A stretch of DNA of 6,312 bases from Clostridia bacterium. Its GTDB lineage: Bacteria > Bacillota_A > Clostridia > Lachnospirales > Lachnospiraceae. The DNA is taken from positions 1-6,312 of the forward strand of contig JAAYYM010000118.1 of assembly GCA_012515365.1 (NCBI GenBank), read 5' to 3'. Within the stretch, counting starts at the first letter, position 1; every line of letters starts with the position of its first letter. Position numbers and translations under genes: made by a program. Under the pieces are notes generated by a model that was given only the letters and a program-made list of their open reading frames with translations, ran no database searches and had not been told where the DNA came from. Of the stretch, positions 1 through 5,339 are shown piece after piece.

Positions 1-1
1 A

Positions 2-754
2 AATGTTAGAACCGGTTTTTCTGTCAAGGCAGAAGGGAACATTGAAGTCGCTGGAGTGGTAGAGGGTGCGATACTTGAAGCAGGTGGAGACATTATCATT
101 GCCAGAGGTGTAAATGGTATGGGCCGTGGAAAGTTGAGTGCGCAAGGAAATATCATTTCAAAATTTATAGAAAATGCGCATGTTTCTTCAGGCGGATATA
201 TACAGGCCGAAGCAATTCTTCATAGTAAAGTGGCTGCCAAGGGTGACATTGAGGCTATTGGAAGAAAGGCAAACATTACCGGTGGATCTGTCTGTTCCGG
301 GACGATGATTTCAGCCAAGACAATAGGTTCACCAATGGGTACCGATACTTTTATAGAGGTAGGAATTGATCCGGCTTTAAAGGCTAGATATAATCAGCTG
401 CAGATGGAACTGATTGAAGCAAAGAAAAATGTGAATAATATGCAGCCGATTTTAACAAGCTTAACTAAGAAGCTTTCAGCAGGAGACAGGCTGACGCCTG
501 AGCAGCTTAAGTATCTGCAGCAGCTTGCACAAAGCTGTAAAGCATTTCAACAGCAGATTGTTTCTAATGAGCAGGAGATTGACAGTCTGGCAGAGCTGAT
601 GAGCAATGATACTGTGGCACAAATCAAGGTGTTCCATGAAATATATCAGGGGACCAAAATCACGATATCTGATGTTTCCATGTATGTGAAGCAGGGATGC
701 AGCCATTGTAGATTTATTAAATCGCAGGGCGATGTAAAAATGGTTAATTTGTGA
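2..754 (+). CDS. FapA/DUF342 family protein, C-terminal part (5' end outside window)
   Basis: The reading frame is open from base 2, so the start lies upstream; 250 residues are visible. The first ~120 consist of short glycine-punctuated strands (for example VKAEGNIEVAGVVEGA, then GGDIIIARGVNGMGRG), the right-handed beta-helix pattern of the FapA/DUF342 (flagellar assembly protein A) family. Residues ~121-201 are rich in Leu, Gln, Glu and Lys and look like an antiparallel coiled coil, followed by a short C-terminal beta segment ending in KMVNL. This order (beta-helix, coiled coil, short tail) is the family's usual C-terminal half. In Clostridia such genes often sit at the end of the fla/che operon near sigD; here the downstream SwrB-like gene and rpsB support that setting. 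The precise biochemical role of the family is not established; roles in polar flagellar assembly are described for Vibrio FapA. The next gene follows after 22 nt. Confidence 0.85.
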   Translation, partial: NVRTGFSVKAEGNIEVAGVVEGAILEAGGDIIIARGVNGMGRGKLSAQGNIISKFIENAHVSSGGYIQAEAILHSKVAAKGDIEAIGRKANITGGSVCSGTMISAKTIGSPMGTDTFIEVGIDPALKARYNQLQMELIEAKKNVNNMQPILTSLTKKLSAGDRLTPEQLKYLQQLAQSCKAFQQQIVSNEQEIDSLAELMSNDTVAQIKVFHEIYQGTKITISDVSMYVKQGCSHCRFIKSQGDVKMVNL

Positions 755-776
755 TCACACTGGGGGAGGTGACAGG

Positions 777-1085
777 ATGATCTCACCGATCGAGGCGAAT
801 GGAATGGTTTCCAGAACGCAGGATTTCTCACAGATTCGCCAAAATGAAGAGAATAGAAATATCATTAATCAAAATCATTATCATGATACGTTTGAACGTG
901 AGAAAGATCAGAATTTGAAAACGGTGCGTGATGCGGATTATGATAATCAAACAGATACGCGTCATGATGCGAGTCAAAAGGGACGAAATGAGTATCTGAA
1001 TAACGGAAAAAAAGGGAAGAAAAAGAAACCTGAGGATGGTAAGGTCACGCTGAAACAACCAGGTGGATTTGATGTGAAAATTTAG
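777..1085 (+). CDS. Small lysine-rich hypothetical protein in the motility operon
   Basis: A 102-residue protein with a very strong ribosome binding site (GGGGGAGG, 762-769) seven bases before ATG. It is highly polar, with no signal peptide or membrane segment. The N-terminus (MISPIEANGMVSRTQDF) is moderately hydrophobic; the middle is rich in Asn, Asp, Glu and Arg; residues ~77-85 form a basic patch (KKGKKKK); the end reads QPGGFDVKI. From memory, short proteins with this plan (an N-terminal I-x-G-M-x-x-RTQD-like stretch, Lys/Arg cluster and GFD(V/I)KI end) occur between FapA and DUF6115 genes in Lachnospiraceae, but I cannot check this here. It lies 22 nt after the FapA-like gene and 23 nt before the SwrB-like gene, so it is almost certainly cotranscribed with them. 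No function can be assigned; an intrinsically disordered adaptor or chaperone-like partner in flagellar assembly is only a guess. Confidence 0.75.
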   Translation: MISPIEANGMVSRTQDFSQIRQNEENRNIINQNHYHDTFEREKDQNLKTVRDADYDNQTDTRHDASQKGRNEYLNNGKKGKKKKPEDGKVTLKQPGGFDVKI

Positions 1086-1108
1086 GAAACAAAAGGAGAA
1101 TCGCGTAA

Positions 1109-2065
1109 ATGACTGTGATTGAGATAACGCTCCTAGTAATAGGGGCGATTATTTTCATAGCTGGTTTTATCATACCGGAACGTGGCAAACAACATAATGG
1201 TGTTTCTGCGGCTAAAGTGGATGATATGGTGAAAAAGGCAATTGAAAAGGAAATACCGTCTATTCAAGACCATATCAAGGCAACCGTGGATGAGACTGTT
1301 GAATATGCCATCGAAAAAACAGAACGTTCTATGGCCAAGGTTTCTAATGAGAAAATCATGGCAGTGAATGAGTATGCGAATACGATCATTGAAGAAATGA
1401 ACAAGGATCATCAGGAAGTGATGTTTCTTTATGATATGCTGAATGAAAAGCAGATTGACATTAAGAATACCATAAACAGAATTCATGCGACAAAATCGGA
1501 AGTTGAAAGTGCGATGGATTTATTAAATGAGCAGCTTGAGCAGGAAAAGAGTATCCTGCAGCCTTTGCAGAATCAGTCTGCTGCTAATACATCTCATGTA
1601 TCCGGTAGGAAACAAGAGACTATCAAGAACTCAGGCGGTTCTTCTAAAGTGAACAGTTCCACTAAAGCGAATAATGCTTCTAAAATAGGAAGCTCTTCCA
1701 AAGCAAACAGCTCTTTAAACAGCAAATCAGCAAGAAGTCTGAGCCGTGACTTAGGAATCGAAGCATTTAAGCCTTTTTCTGCTTTATCACTTGAACAGAC
1801 GGACCAGGCAAACGAGTCTGCTGTAAACAATCATAAAGCGGCAAAACAAAGCCAGACAGAATCAAGGAACACTGAGCTAAGAAATACAGAACAGAGAATA
1901 CAAGGCGATAGAAGAACTAATACAAAAACGGAAATTAATCATAACCAGCGAATCCTGAAGCTTAAGGATGAGGGAAAGACAAATGTTGAGATCGCTCAAA
2001 TACTTGGACTTGGGCTTGGAGAAGTGAAGCTTGTCATTGATTTGTTTGAAGGAGCATCATCATGA
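1109..2065 (+). CDS. SwrB-like membrane-anchored coiled-coil protein, DUF6115 C-terminus
   Basis: A 318-residue protein with an AAAAGGAG ribosome binding site (1091-1098) upstream of ATG. Residues 4-22 are one hydrophobic helix (IEITLLVIGAIIFIAGFII), followed by a long charged heptad-like region (~35-150) predicted as coiled coil, a low-complexity Ser/Asn/Lys linker (~175-210, repeated SSK-x-N), more polar linker, and a compact C-terminal segment (280-314, RILKLKDEGKTNVEIAQILG then GEVKLVIDLF) resembling the helix-turn-helix-like end of DUF6115 proteins. Bacillus SwrB (YlxL) has the same order of N-terminal membrane helix, coiled coil and this C-terminal motif, and lies between sigD and rpsB; SwrB promotes flagellar type III secretion activation. 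Position just upstream of rpsB supports homology. This protein is nearly twice the length of B. subtilis SwrB because of the linker. Function by homology is an inference. Its stop overlaps the next start (ATGA, 2062-2065). Confidence 0.8.
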   Translation: MTVIEITLLVIGAIIFIAGFIIPERGKQHNGVSAAKVDDMVKKAIEKEIPSIQDHIKATVDETVEYAIEKTERSMAKVSNEKIMAVNEYANTIIEEMNKDHQEVMFLYDMLNEKQIDIKNTINRIHATKSEVESAMDLLNEQLEQEKSILQPLQNQSAANTSHVSGRKQETIKNSGGSSKVNSSTKANNASKIGSSSKANSSLNSKSARSLSRDLGIEAFKPFSALSLEQTDQANESAVNNHKAAKQSQTESRNTELRNTEQRIQGDRRTNTKTEINHNQRILKLKDEGKTNVEIAQILGLGLGEVKLVIDLFEGASS

Positions 2066-2787
2066 AATTGAACTATTATTTGAGAGGAATAGGAATTGGC
2101 ATTATTGTTACATCACTTATCCTGTCGCTTTCCATGAATCAAAACGCAGCTCTTTCGGATCAGGAAATCATAGAGCGGGCGAAACAGCTTGGTATGCATT
2201 ATGCAGAGGAGGAAGTCTTTCAAAAGGACAAGTCGGATTCTGAAGTATTGGATGAGGGCAAAAAGGTGTCAGAGAATCAGACTTTGGCGGATGGGGAGCA
2301 CAGTCCGGCCACCTCAGATAATGAGTATGCTTCTGCGGGGAACGCTTCGGATGAGGATTCTTCGGATGAGAACGCTTCGAATAAGAACGCGTCTAATCAG
2401 AACGCATCCGATGTGGGGACAAAAGAGTCAGATCAGTCAGATGGAAAAACAGATGCCTCAGATTTGACAGATGAAAAATCGAAAGAATCAGATCAGTCAG
2501 ATAAAAAAACGAATGAGCCAGCCTCTAGTGATGAGAAGTCTCAGAACAAGAATGCGTACAGTGAGAATACGAAGGATGCTGTCTTTATCGTAGATCAAGG
2601 AAGCGGTGCAAAAACGATTTGTGAAAAACTGAAGGAAGAGGGTTTCATTAAGGATGCACAGGCACTTGAGGACTATCTGAAGGAAAAGCGCTATGCAAAT
2701 AAGCTACATGCAGGCAAACACACGATCCCTGCGAATTCAACTATAGAAGAAATCGCAGAAATTTTGATTATGCAGCCTGAAAGATAA
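2062..2787 (+). CDS. Membrane-anchored protein with MltG/YceG N-terminal domain only
   Basis: A 241-residue protein whose ATG overlaps the upstream TGA (ATGA), with GAAGGAG at 2048-2054, so translation is probably coupled. Residues 9-24 form an uncleaved-looking membrane helix (short basic N-terminus, no lipobox). Residues ~55-170 are a low-complexity Ser/Asp/Asn/Lys/Glu linker with two repeat types. Residues ~172-238 (VFIVDQGSGAKTICEKLKEE, then GFIKDAQALEDYLKEK, AGKHTIPANSTIEEIAEIL) match the small LysM-like domain that precedes the catalytic domain in MltG, the endolytic murein transglycosylase: a G-S/T-x-x-x-I-x-x-x-L pattern, an I/F-K-D/S helix, then G-x-Y/H-x-(I/L)-x-x-x-x-(S/T). The catalytic domain with its glutamate is absent, so no transglycosylase activity is expected. 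Automatic pipelines may label it MltG. A peptidoglycan-facing role next to the flagellar basal body is inference. Confidence 0.78.
   Translation: MKLNYYLRGIGIGIIVTSLILSLSMNQNAALSDQEIIERAKQLGMHYAEEEVFQKDKSDSEVLDEGKKVSENQTLADGEHSPATSDNEYASAGNASDEDSSDENASNKNASNQNASDVGTKESDQSDGKTDASDLTDEKSKESDQSDKKTNEPASSDEKSQNKNAYSENTKDAVFIVDQGSGAKTICEKLKEEGFIKDAQALEDYLKEKRYANKLHAGKHTIPANSTIEEIAEILIMQPER
2341..2415 (+). repeat. Five tandem 15-nt units encoding (N/D)-(A/S)-S-x-x
   Basis: Five consecutive in-frame 15-base units start at 2341, 2356, 2371, 2386 and 2401 (first unit AACGCTTCGGATGAG). They encode NASDE, DSSDE, NASNK, NASNQ, NASDV inside the linker of the MltG-domain protein. Third-position differences between units 1, 4 and 5 show the array is not freshly duplicated, but the unit length makes it a candidate for copy-number variation between strains. 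Confidence 0.85.
2422..2541 (+). repeat. Two tandem 60-nt units encoding KESDQSD-K-T repeats
   Basis: Two adjacent 60-base units (2422-2481 and 2482-2541) encode 20-residue blocks that both begin KESDQSD(G/K)KT and end DEKS. The first halves are nearly identical at DNA level; the second halves have diverged. They directly follow the 15-nt array and extend the acidic/polar linker. Confidence 0.75.
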
Positions 2788-2832
2788 AATCAGTAGAATC
2801 GCATCCAAAATAATAAACATAAAAAGATAGAT

Positions 2833-2859
2833 AAAACCCCTTGCACAGGGGTTTTTCTT
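2833..2859 (+). terminator. Intrinsic terminator ending the motility operon
   Basis: Perfect 8-bp stem AAAACCCC (2833-2840) with GGGGTTTT (2848-2855), loop TTGCACA (2841-2847), followed by TCTT. It lies 45 nt after the stop of the MltG-domain gene and just before the rpsB promoter. The A-run 5' of the C-run also means the minus strand would read a hairpin followed by T's, though no minus-strand gene approaches it. Confidence 0.8.
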
Positions 2860-2869
2860 ATGATATAAT
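2841..2869 (+). promoter_or_regulatory. Extended -10 promoter for rpsB-tsf
   Basis: A consensus -10 TATAAT (2864-2869) is preceded by TG at 2861-2862, giving the extended form TGATATAAT. Exactly 17 bases upstream is TTGCAC (2841-2846), a weak -35 match (3 of 6) that lies in the loop of the terminator hairpin. Predicted transcription start is around 2876, giving a leader of roughly 107 nt before the rpsB ATG. The -10 element is convincing; the -35 is tentative. Confidence 0.72.
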
Positions 2870-2890
2870 GCAAAAGTTGACAATCAATCA

Positions 2891-2952
2891 CGTATATGGA
2901 TTTGTGAGCGGTGCCGGGAAATGCCCCGGTTCTTATAAAGATGAAATATACG
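2891..2952 (+). ncRNA. Structured 5' leader of rpsB, candidate autoregulatory element
   Basis: Three nested helices can be drawn. The outer one is CGTATAT (2891-2897) with ATATACG (2946-2952), 7 bp perfect. The middle one is TTTGTGAG (2901-2908) with CTTATAAA (2932-2939), 8 bp including two G-U pairs. The inner one is GCCGGG (2913-2918) with CCCGGT (2925-2930), with loop AAATGC. The internal loops are asymmetric, with CGGT at 2909-2912 opposite a single U. Ribosomal protein operons, including rpsB in other phyla, are commonly controlled by the encoded protein binding its mRNA leader; that S2 binds here is inference. I cannot assign it to a named RNA family. The leader ends 30 nt before the start codon, close to the Shine-Dalgarno, so translational control is plausible. 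Confidence 0.5.
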
Positions 2953-2969
2953 GAAGAAACTAACCAAAC

Positions 2970-2974
2970 GGAGG
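2970..2974 (+). promoter_or_regulatory. Ribosome binding site fixing the rpsB start
   Basis: GGAGG lies eight bases before ATG 2983. It settles the start against an in-frame GTG at 2911 that sits inside the leader hairpin and lacks a Shine-Dalgarno. The protein from 2983 begins [18 protein letters not shown], as expected for S2. Confidence 0.85.
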
Positions 2975-2982
2975 TAAGAAAC

Positions 2983-3720
2983 ATGAGCGTTATTTCAATG
3001 AAACAGTTATTAGAGGCAGGTGTTCATTTTGGACATCAGACAAGAAGATGGAACCCTAAGATGGCTCCTTACATTTACACAGAGAGAAATGGTATCTATA
3101 TCATTGATCTTCAGAAATCAGTAGGTATGGTTGACAATGCATACAATGCTATTTCTGACATTGCTTCACAGGGTGGAAACATCCTCTTTGTTGGTACAAA
3201 GAAACAGGCACAGGATGCTGTTAAGACAGAAGCAGAGCGTTGTGGAATGTTTTACGTAAATGAAAGATGGCTTGGAGGTATGTTAACTAACTTTAAGACC
3301 ATTCAGAGTAGAATTGCTCGTTTAAAAGAAATCGAAAGAATGTCTCAGGACGGTACATTCGATGTTCTTCCTAAAAAAGAAGTTATCGCATTAAAGAAAG
3401 AATGGGATAAGCTCGAGAAAAACCTTGGCGGTATCAAGGAAATGAAGAGACTTCCAGATGCGATTTTTGTTGTAGATCCTAAGAAGGAAAGAATTTGTAT
3501 CCAGGAAGCTCATACACTTGGAATTCCTTTGATTGGTATTGCAGATACTAACTGTGATCCTGAAGAACTTGATTATGTTATCCCTGGAAATGATGATGCT
3601 ATCAGAGCTGTAAAACTGATCGTAGCTAAAATGGCAGATGCTGTTATCGAAGCTAATCAGGGTGAAACAGCTGATGACGCAGCAGCTGAAGAAGTAGCAG
3701 CTGAGGCTGATGCAGAGTAA
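2983..3720 (+). CDS. rpsB: 30S ribosomal protein S2
   Basis: A 245-residue protein, the normal length for bacterial S2 (about 240-250 residues). The N-terminus [20 protein letters not shown] and the nearby [20 protein letters not shown] are hallmark S2 sequence; [10 protein letters not shown] (~67-76), [14 protein letters not shown] (~93-106) and the second family signature beginning at Pro158 ([13 protein letters not shown]) through [19 protein letters not shown] are all intact. Residues ~105-150 form the helical coiled-coil protrusion. The last ~18 residues are an Ala/Glu/Asp-rich tail, common and variable in Firmicutes S2. S2 is a late-assembling protein of the small subunit, bound near S1 and the back of the head. 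It is first in an operon with tsf, 56 nt upstream, behind its own extended -10 promoter and a structured leader. Confidence 0.98.
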   Translation: MSVISMKQLLEAGVHFGHQTRRWNPKMAPYIYTERNGIYIIDLQKSVGMVDNAYNAISDIASQGGNILFVGTKKQAQDAVKTEAERCGMFYVNERWLGGMLTNFKTIQSRIARLKEIERMSQDGTFDVLPKKEVIALKKEWDKLEKNLGGIKEMKRLPDAIFVVDPKKERICIQEAHTLGIPLIGIADTNCDPEELDYVIPGNDDAIRAVKLIVAKMADAVIEANQGETADDAAAEEVAAEADAE

Positions 3721-3776
3721 TTTAACAGATTAGAGCATAATCGGACGAATAGTTTATAAATAAAGGAGAATTCAAG

Positions 3777-4859
3777 ATGGCAATTACAGCAGCAATGGTA
3801 AAAGAATTAAGAGAAATGACCGGTGCAGGTATGATGGATTGTAAGAAAGCCCTTACTGAGACCGATGGAAATATGGAAGCAGCAGTTGATGTATTAAAAA
3901 AGAGCGGTGCGGCTAAAATGGAAAAGAAAGCCAGCAGAATCGCAGCAGAAGGTATCACACGTGTTGCAGCTAATGACAAAGAAGTAGTTGTGGTTGAAGT
4001 AAATTCAGAGACTGACTTTGTTGCTAAAAATGAAGTATTTCAGGAATTTGTACAGACTGTTGCAGATACAGCACTTTCTTCTAACTTAAAAGGTGGAGCT
4101 GACGGAGAAGATATCGATGCAGTCATCGAACTGAATGGTTTAAAGGAACTTATCATAGAAAAAACAGCTACAATTGGTGAAAAATTATCTGTCCGCAGAT
4201 TTGCAAAAGTTTCAGGAGACTGCCTCGCATCTTATCTTCATGCAGGTGGAAAAATTGGTGTTATCGTAGCAGCAAATGGTGCTTCTGATGATGCAGCAAA
4301 AGAAGCTTTAACAAATGTAGCAATGCAGATTGCAGCTATGAATCCTCAGTATATCTGCAGAGATGATATTTCTGCTGATGAGATGGCAAAGTTAAGAGAA
4401 ATCACAATTGACAGTGCTTTGAATGATCCCGCATCTCTGCCAAAGCCTATCTTAAATAAGCTGATTGATGAAGCGGTAAGTGAAAAATTATGGAGTGATG
4501 AGGATATCGCAATCTATGAAGAGAAGAAGAGCAACATGAACTTCCTCTTTAACTTCCTTTCAGAAGCAGCAAAAGCTACTCTTGCAGAATTAGCTATGAA
4601 TGGAAAAGCTGATTATGTAAATGACAAGATTTTCTCTGGATTAGTAGATGGACGTATTACGAAACATGTAAAAGAAATCAGTCTTTTAGAGCAGGCATAT
4701 GTAAAAGCTGAGGATGGAAAACAGTCAGTTGGCAAATATCTTGAATCAGTAAATAAAGCTCTTGTAGTTACAAAATTCGTACGTTTTGAAGTTGGCGAAG
4801 GTATGGAGAAAAAGAATGAAGACTTCGCTGCTGAAGTAGCAGCACAGATGGGTAACTAA
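3777..4859 (+). CDS. tsf: Elongation factor Ts, long form
   Basis: EF-Ts catalyses GDP release from EF-Tu in the cytoplasm. ATG is preceded by AAAGGAG (3762-3768) at eight bases. Residues 1-54 are the N-terminal UBA-like domain (VKELREMTGAGMMDCKKAL); the second signature EVNSETDFVAK carries Asp80 and Phe81, the pair that wedges into EF-Tu near the magnesium site in the E. coli complex; HAGGKIGV (155-162) is the core motif contacting EF-Tu; the C-terminal FVRFEVGEGMEKKNEDFAAE is typical. The length is 360 residues against about 283 in E. coli and about 293 in B. subtilis. The excess falls mostly between ~219 and ~281 (from LPKPILNKLIDEAVSEKLW to NGKADYVNDKI), inside the dimerization/coiled-coil subdomain. 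All catalytic motifs are kept, so it should be functional. It follows rpsB after 56 nt with no terminator between. Confidence 0.97.
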   Translation: MAITAAMVKELREMTGAGMMDCKKALTETDGNMEAAVDVLKKSGAAKMEKKASRIAAEGITRVAANDKEVVVVEVNSETDFVAKNEVFQEFVQTVADTALSSNLKGGADGEDIDAVIELNGLKELIIEKTATIGEKLSVRRFAKVSGDCLASYLHAGGKIGVIVAANGASDDAAKEALTNVAMQIAAMNPQYICRDDISADEMAKLREITIDSALNDPASLPKPILNKLIDEAVSEKLWSDEDIAIYEEKKSNMNFLFNFLSEAAKATLAELAMNGKADYVNDKIFSGLVDGRITKHVKEISLLEQAYVKAEDGKQSVGKYLESVNKALVVTKFVRFEVGEGMEKKNEDFAAEVAAQMGN

Positions 4860-4896
4860 GCAAAGTATTCAATACCATTTAAATATCAAATATTAG

Positions 4897-4959
4897 AGGC
4901 CTCAAAAGCCTTATAAACACAGTATTCTCTAGTGATTATAAGGTTTTTGGGGTCTTTTT
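4897..4959 (+). terminator. Long-stem intrinsic terminator of rpsB-tsf
   Basis: Bases 4897-4916 pair with 4936-4955 over 20 consecutive positions (17 Watson-Crick, three G-U wobbles at 4899/4953, 4902/4950 and 4908/4944). The loop is 19 nt (4917-4935) and the stem runs directly into TTTTT (4955-4959). It begins 37 nt after the tsf stop. An alternative small hairpin, AGGC (4897-4900) with GCCT (4908-4911), could form first on the 5' arm. Confidence 0.88.
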
Positions 4960-4990
4960 CTATTCCTCAGGTAAAACAGCAGAAATATCG

Positions 4991-5020
4991 CTGAAAACCG
5001 TCTAAAACCGCTAAAAATCA
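4991..5020 (+). repeat. Three ~10-nt direct repeats CTRAAAACCG
   Basis: CTGAAAACCG (4991-5000), CTAAAACCG (5002-5010) and the degenerate CTAAAAATCA (5011-5020) follow each other at about one helical turn. They lie in the noncoding spacer after the tsf terminator, just before the TGAGTA cluster. Function unknown; could be protein-binding iterons or chance in AT-rich DNA. Confidence 0.4.
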
Positions 5021-5027
5021 CTTCAAG

Positions 5028-5094
5028 TTGAGTATTACTCAGTTCGTCAGTTGAGTAAAATGAGTATTCACAATCTTCAGCGAAGTTTACTCAA
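5028..5094. repeat. Cluster of five TGAGTA/TACTCA motifs with inverted repeats
   Basis: TGAGTA occurs at 5029-5034, 5052-5057 and 5061-5066, and its complement TACTCA at 5036-5041 and 5088-5093. The first pair forms a perfect 13-base palindrome TGAGTA-T-TACTCA. TTGAGTAAA (5051-5059) and TTTACTCAA (5086-5094) form a perfect 9-bp inverted repeat around 26 nt. The cluster ends 62 nt before the ATG of the small DUF6075-like fragment. The arrangement suits an operator for a dimeric regulator, or a recombinase-binding region of a former mobile element; the sequence does not decide between them. Confidence 0.6.
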
Positions 5095-5156
5095 TTTATC
5101 ACAGTTTCTTAAAATTACCCAAATTCAAATAATAAATTTTTAGAGGAGGTCATGAT

Positions 5157-5339
5157 ATGACGAACACAGCGATAAGTGCAAAAAAAGAAACTACTCACAC
5201 AATTACTTTCAAAAACAAGGAACACGAAAAATTCTACCATGAATATCTGCCACTGTGCAGATATCAGGATGTATATCACAAAGCATTGGTATATTGTCTG
5301 GAGAAGTGTACAGCTATGACAAAGAAAGCAGACAGTTGA
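5157..5339 (+). pseudogene. DUF6075-like N-terminal fragment
   Basis: A 60-residue frame with an excellent ribosome binding site (GAGGAGGT, 5143-5150; six bases before ATG). Residues ~15-49 (ITFKNKEHEKFYHEYLPLCR followed by YQDVYHKALVYCL) match, from memory, the N-terminus of DUF6075-type proteins of Firmicutes, which begin FxNKxHExFYxE and have a (Y/H)QDVYHxAL-x-Y-x-LG stretch. Intact members run to roughly 110-130 residues with further conserved segments; here the sequence stops matching right after YCL and ends in EKCTAMTKKADS. That suggests a 3' truncation, probably by deletion joining it to the gene fragment that overlaps in another frame. Such genes are frequent in conjugative and other accessory elements. 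The good ribosome site means a short peptide may still be made. The function of DUF6075 is unknown. Confidence 0.55.

Noticed and set aside
694..716. Cys-x-x-Cys (CSHC) in the FapA-like C-terminus as a redox or metal site
   Set aside because: Only one such pair, with no partner ligands nearby; insufficient to claim a site.
1133..1830. Minus-strand frames opposite the SwrB-like gene
   Set aside because: Their composition (His/Phe/Ile-rich or Leu/Glu-rich low complexity) is what antisense of the coiled coil and Ser/Lys linker gives; no start signals.
2189..2467. Plus-strand alternate frame of 92 residues within the MltG-domain gene
   Set aside because: An Arg/Met/Thr-rich translation of the repeat region in the wrong frame; no start signal or family resemblance.
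2341..2541. CRISPR-like array
   Set aside because: Repeats are contiguous, in-frame and without spacers; they are coding tandem repeats.
2796..2804. TCGCATCCA near 2800 matching the complement of TGGATGCGA near 5562
   Set aside because: A nine-base match across about 2.8 kb is compatible with chance and neither copy extends convincingly.
2877..2882. Perfect TTGACA as a -35 element
   Set aside because: No -10-like hexamer at 16-18 bases downstream; it lies right at the predicted start of the rpsB transcript.
2911..2982. In-frame GTG at 2911 extending S2 by 24 residues
   Set aside because: It lies inside the leader hairpin, has no Shine-Dalgarno, and the added residues do not resemble S2; ATG 2983 with GGAGG at eight bases gives the standard N-terminus.
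5105..5133. TTTCTT / AATAAT as a promoter for the DUF6075-like fragment
   Set aside because: The -35 match is poor and the transcript would start about at the ribosome binding site; the AT-rich context makes such matches common.
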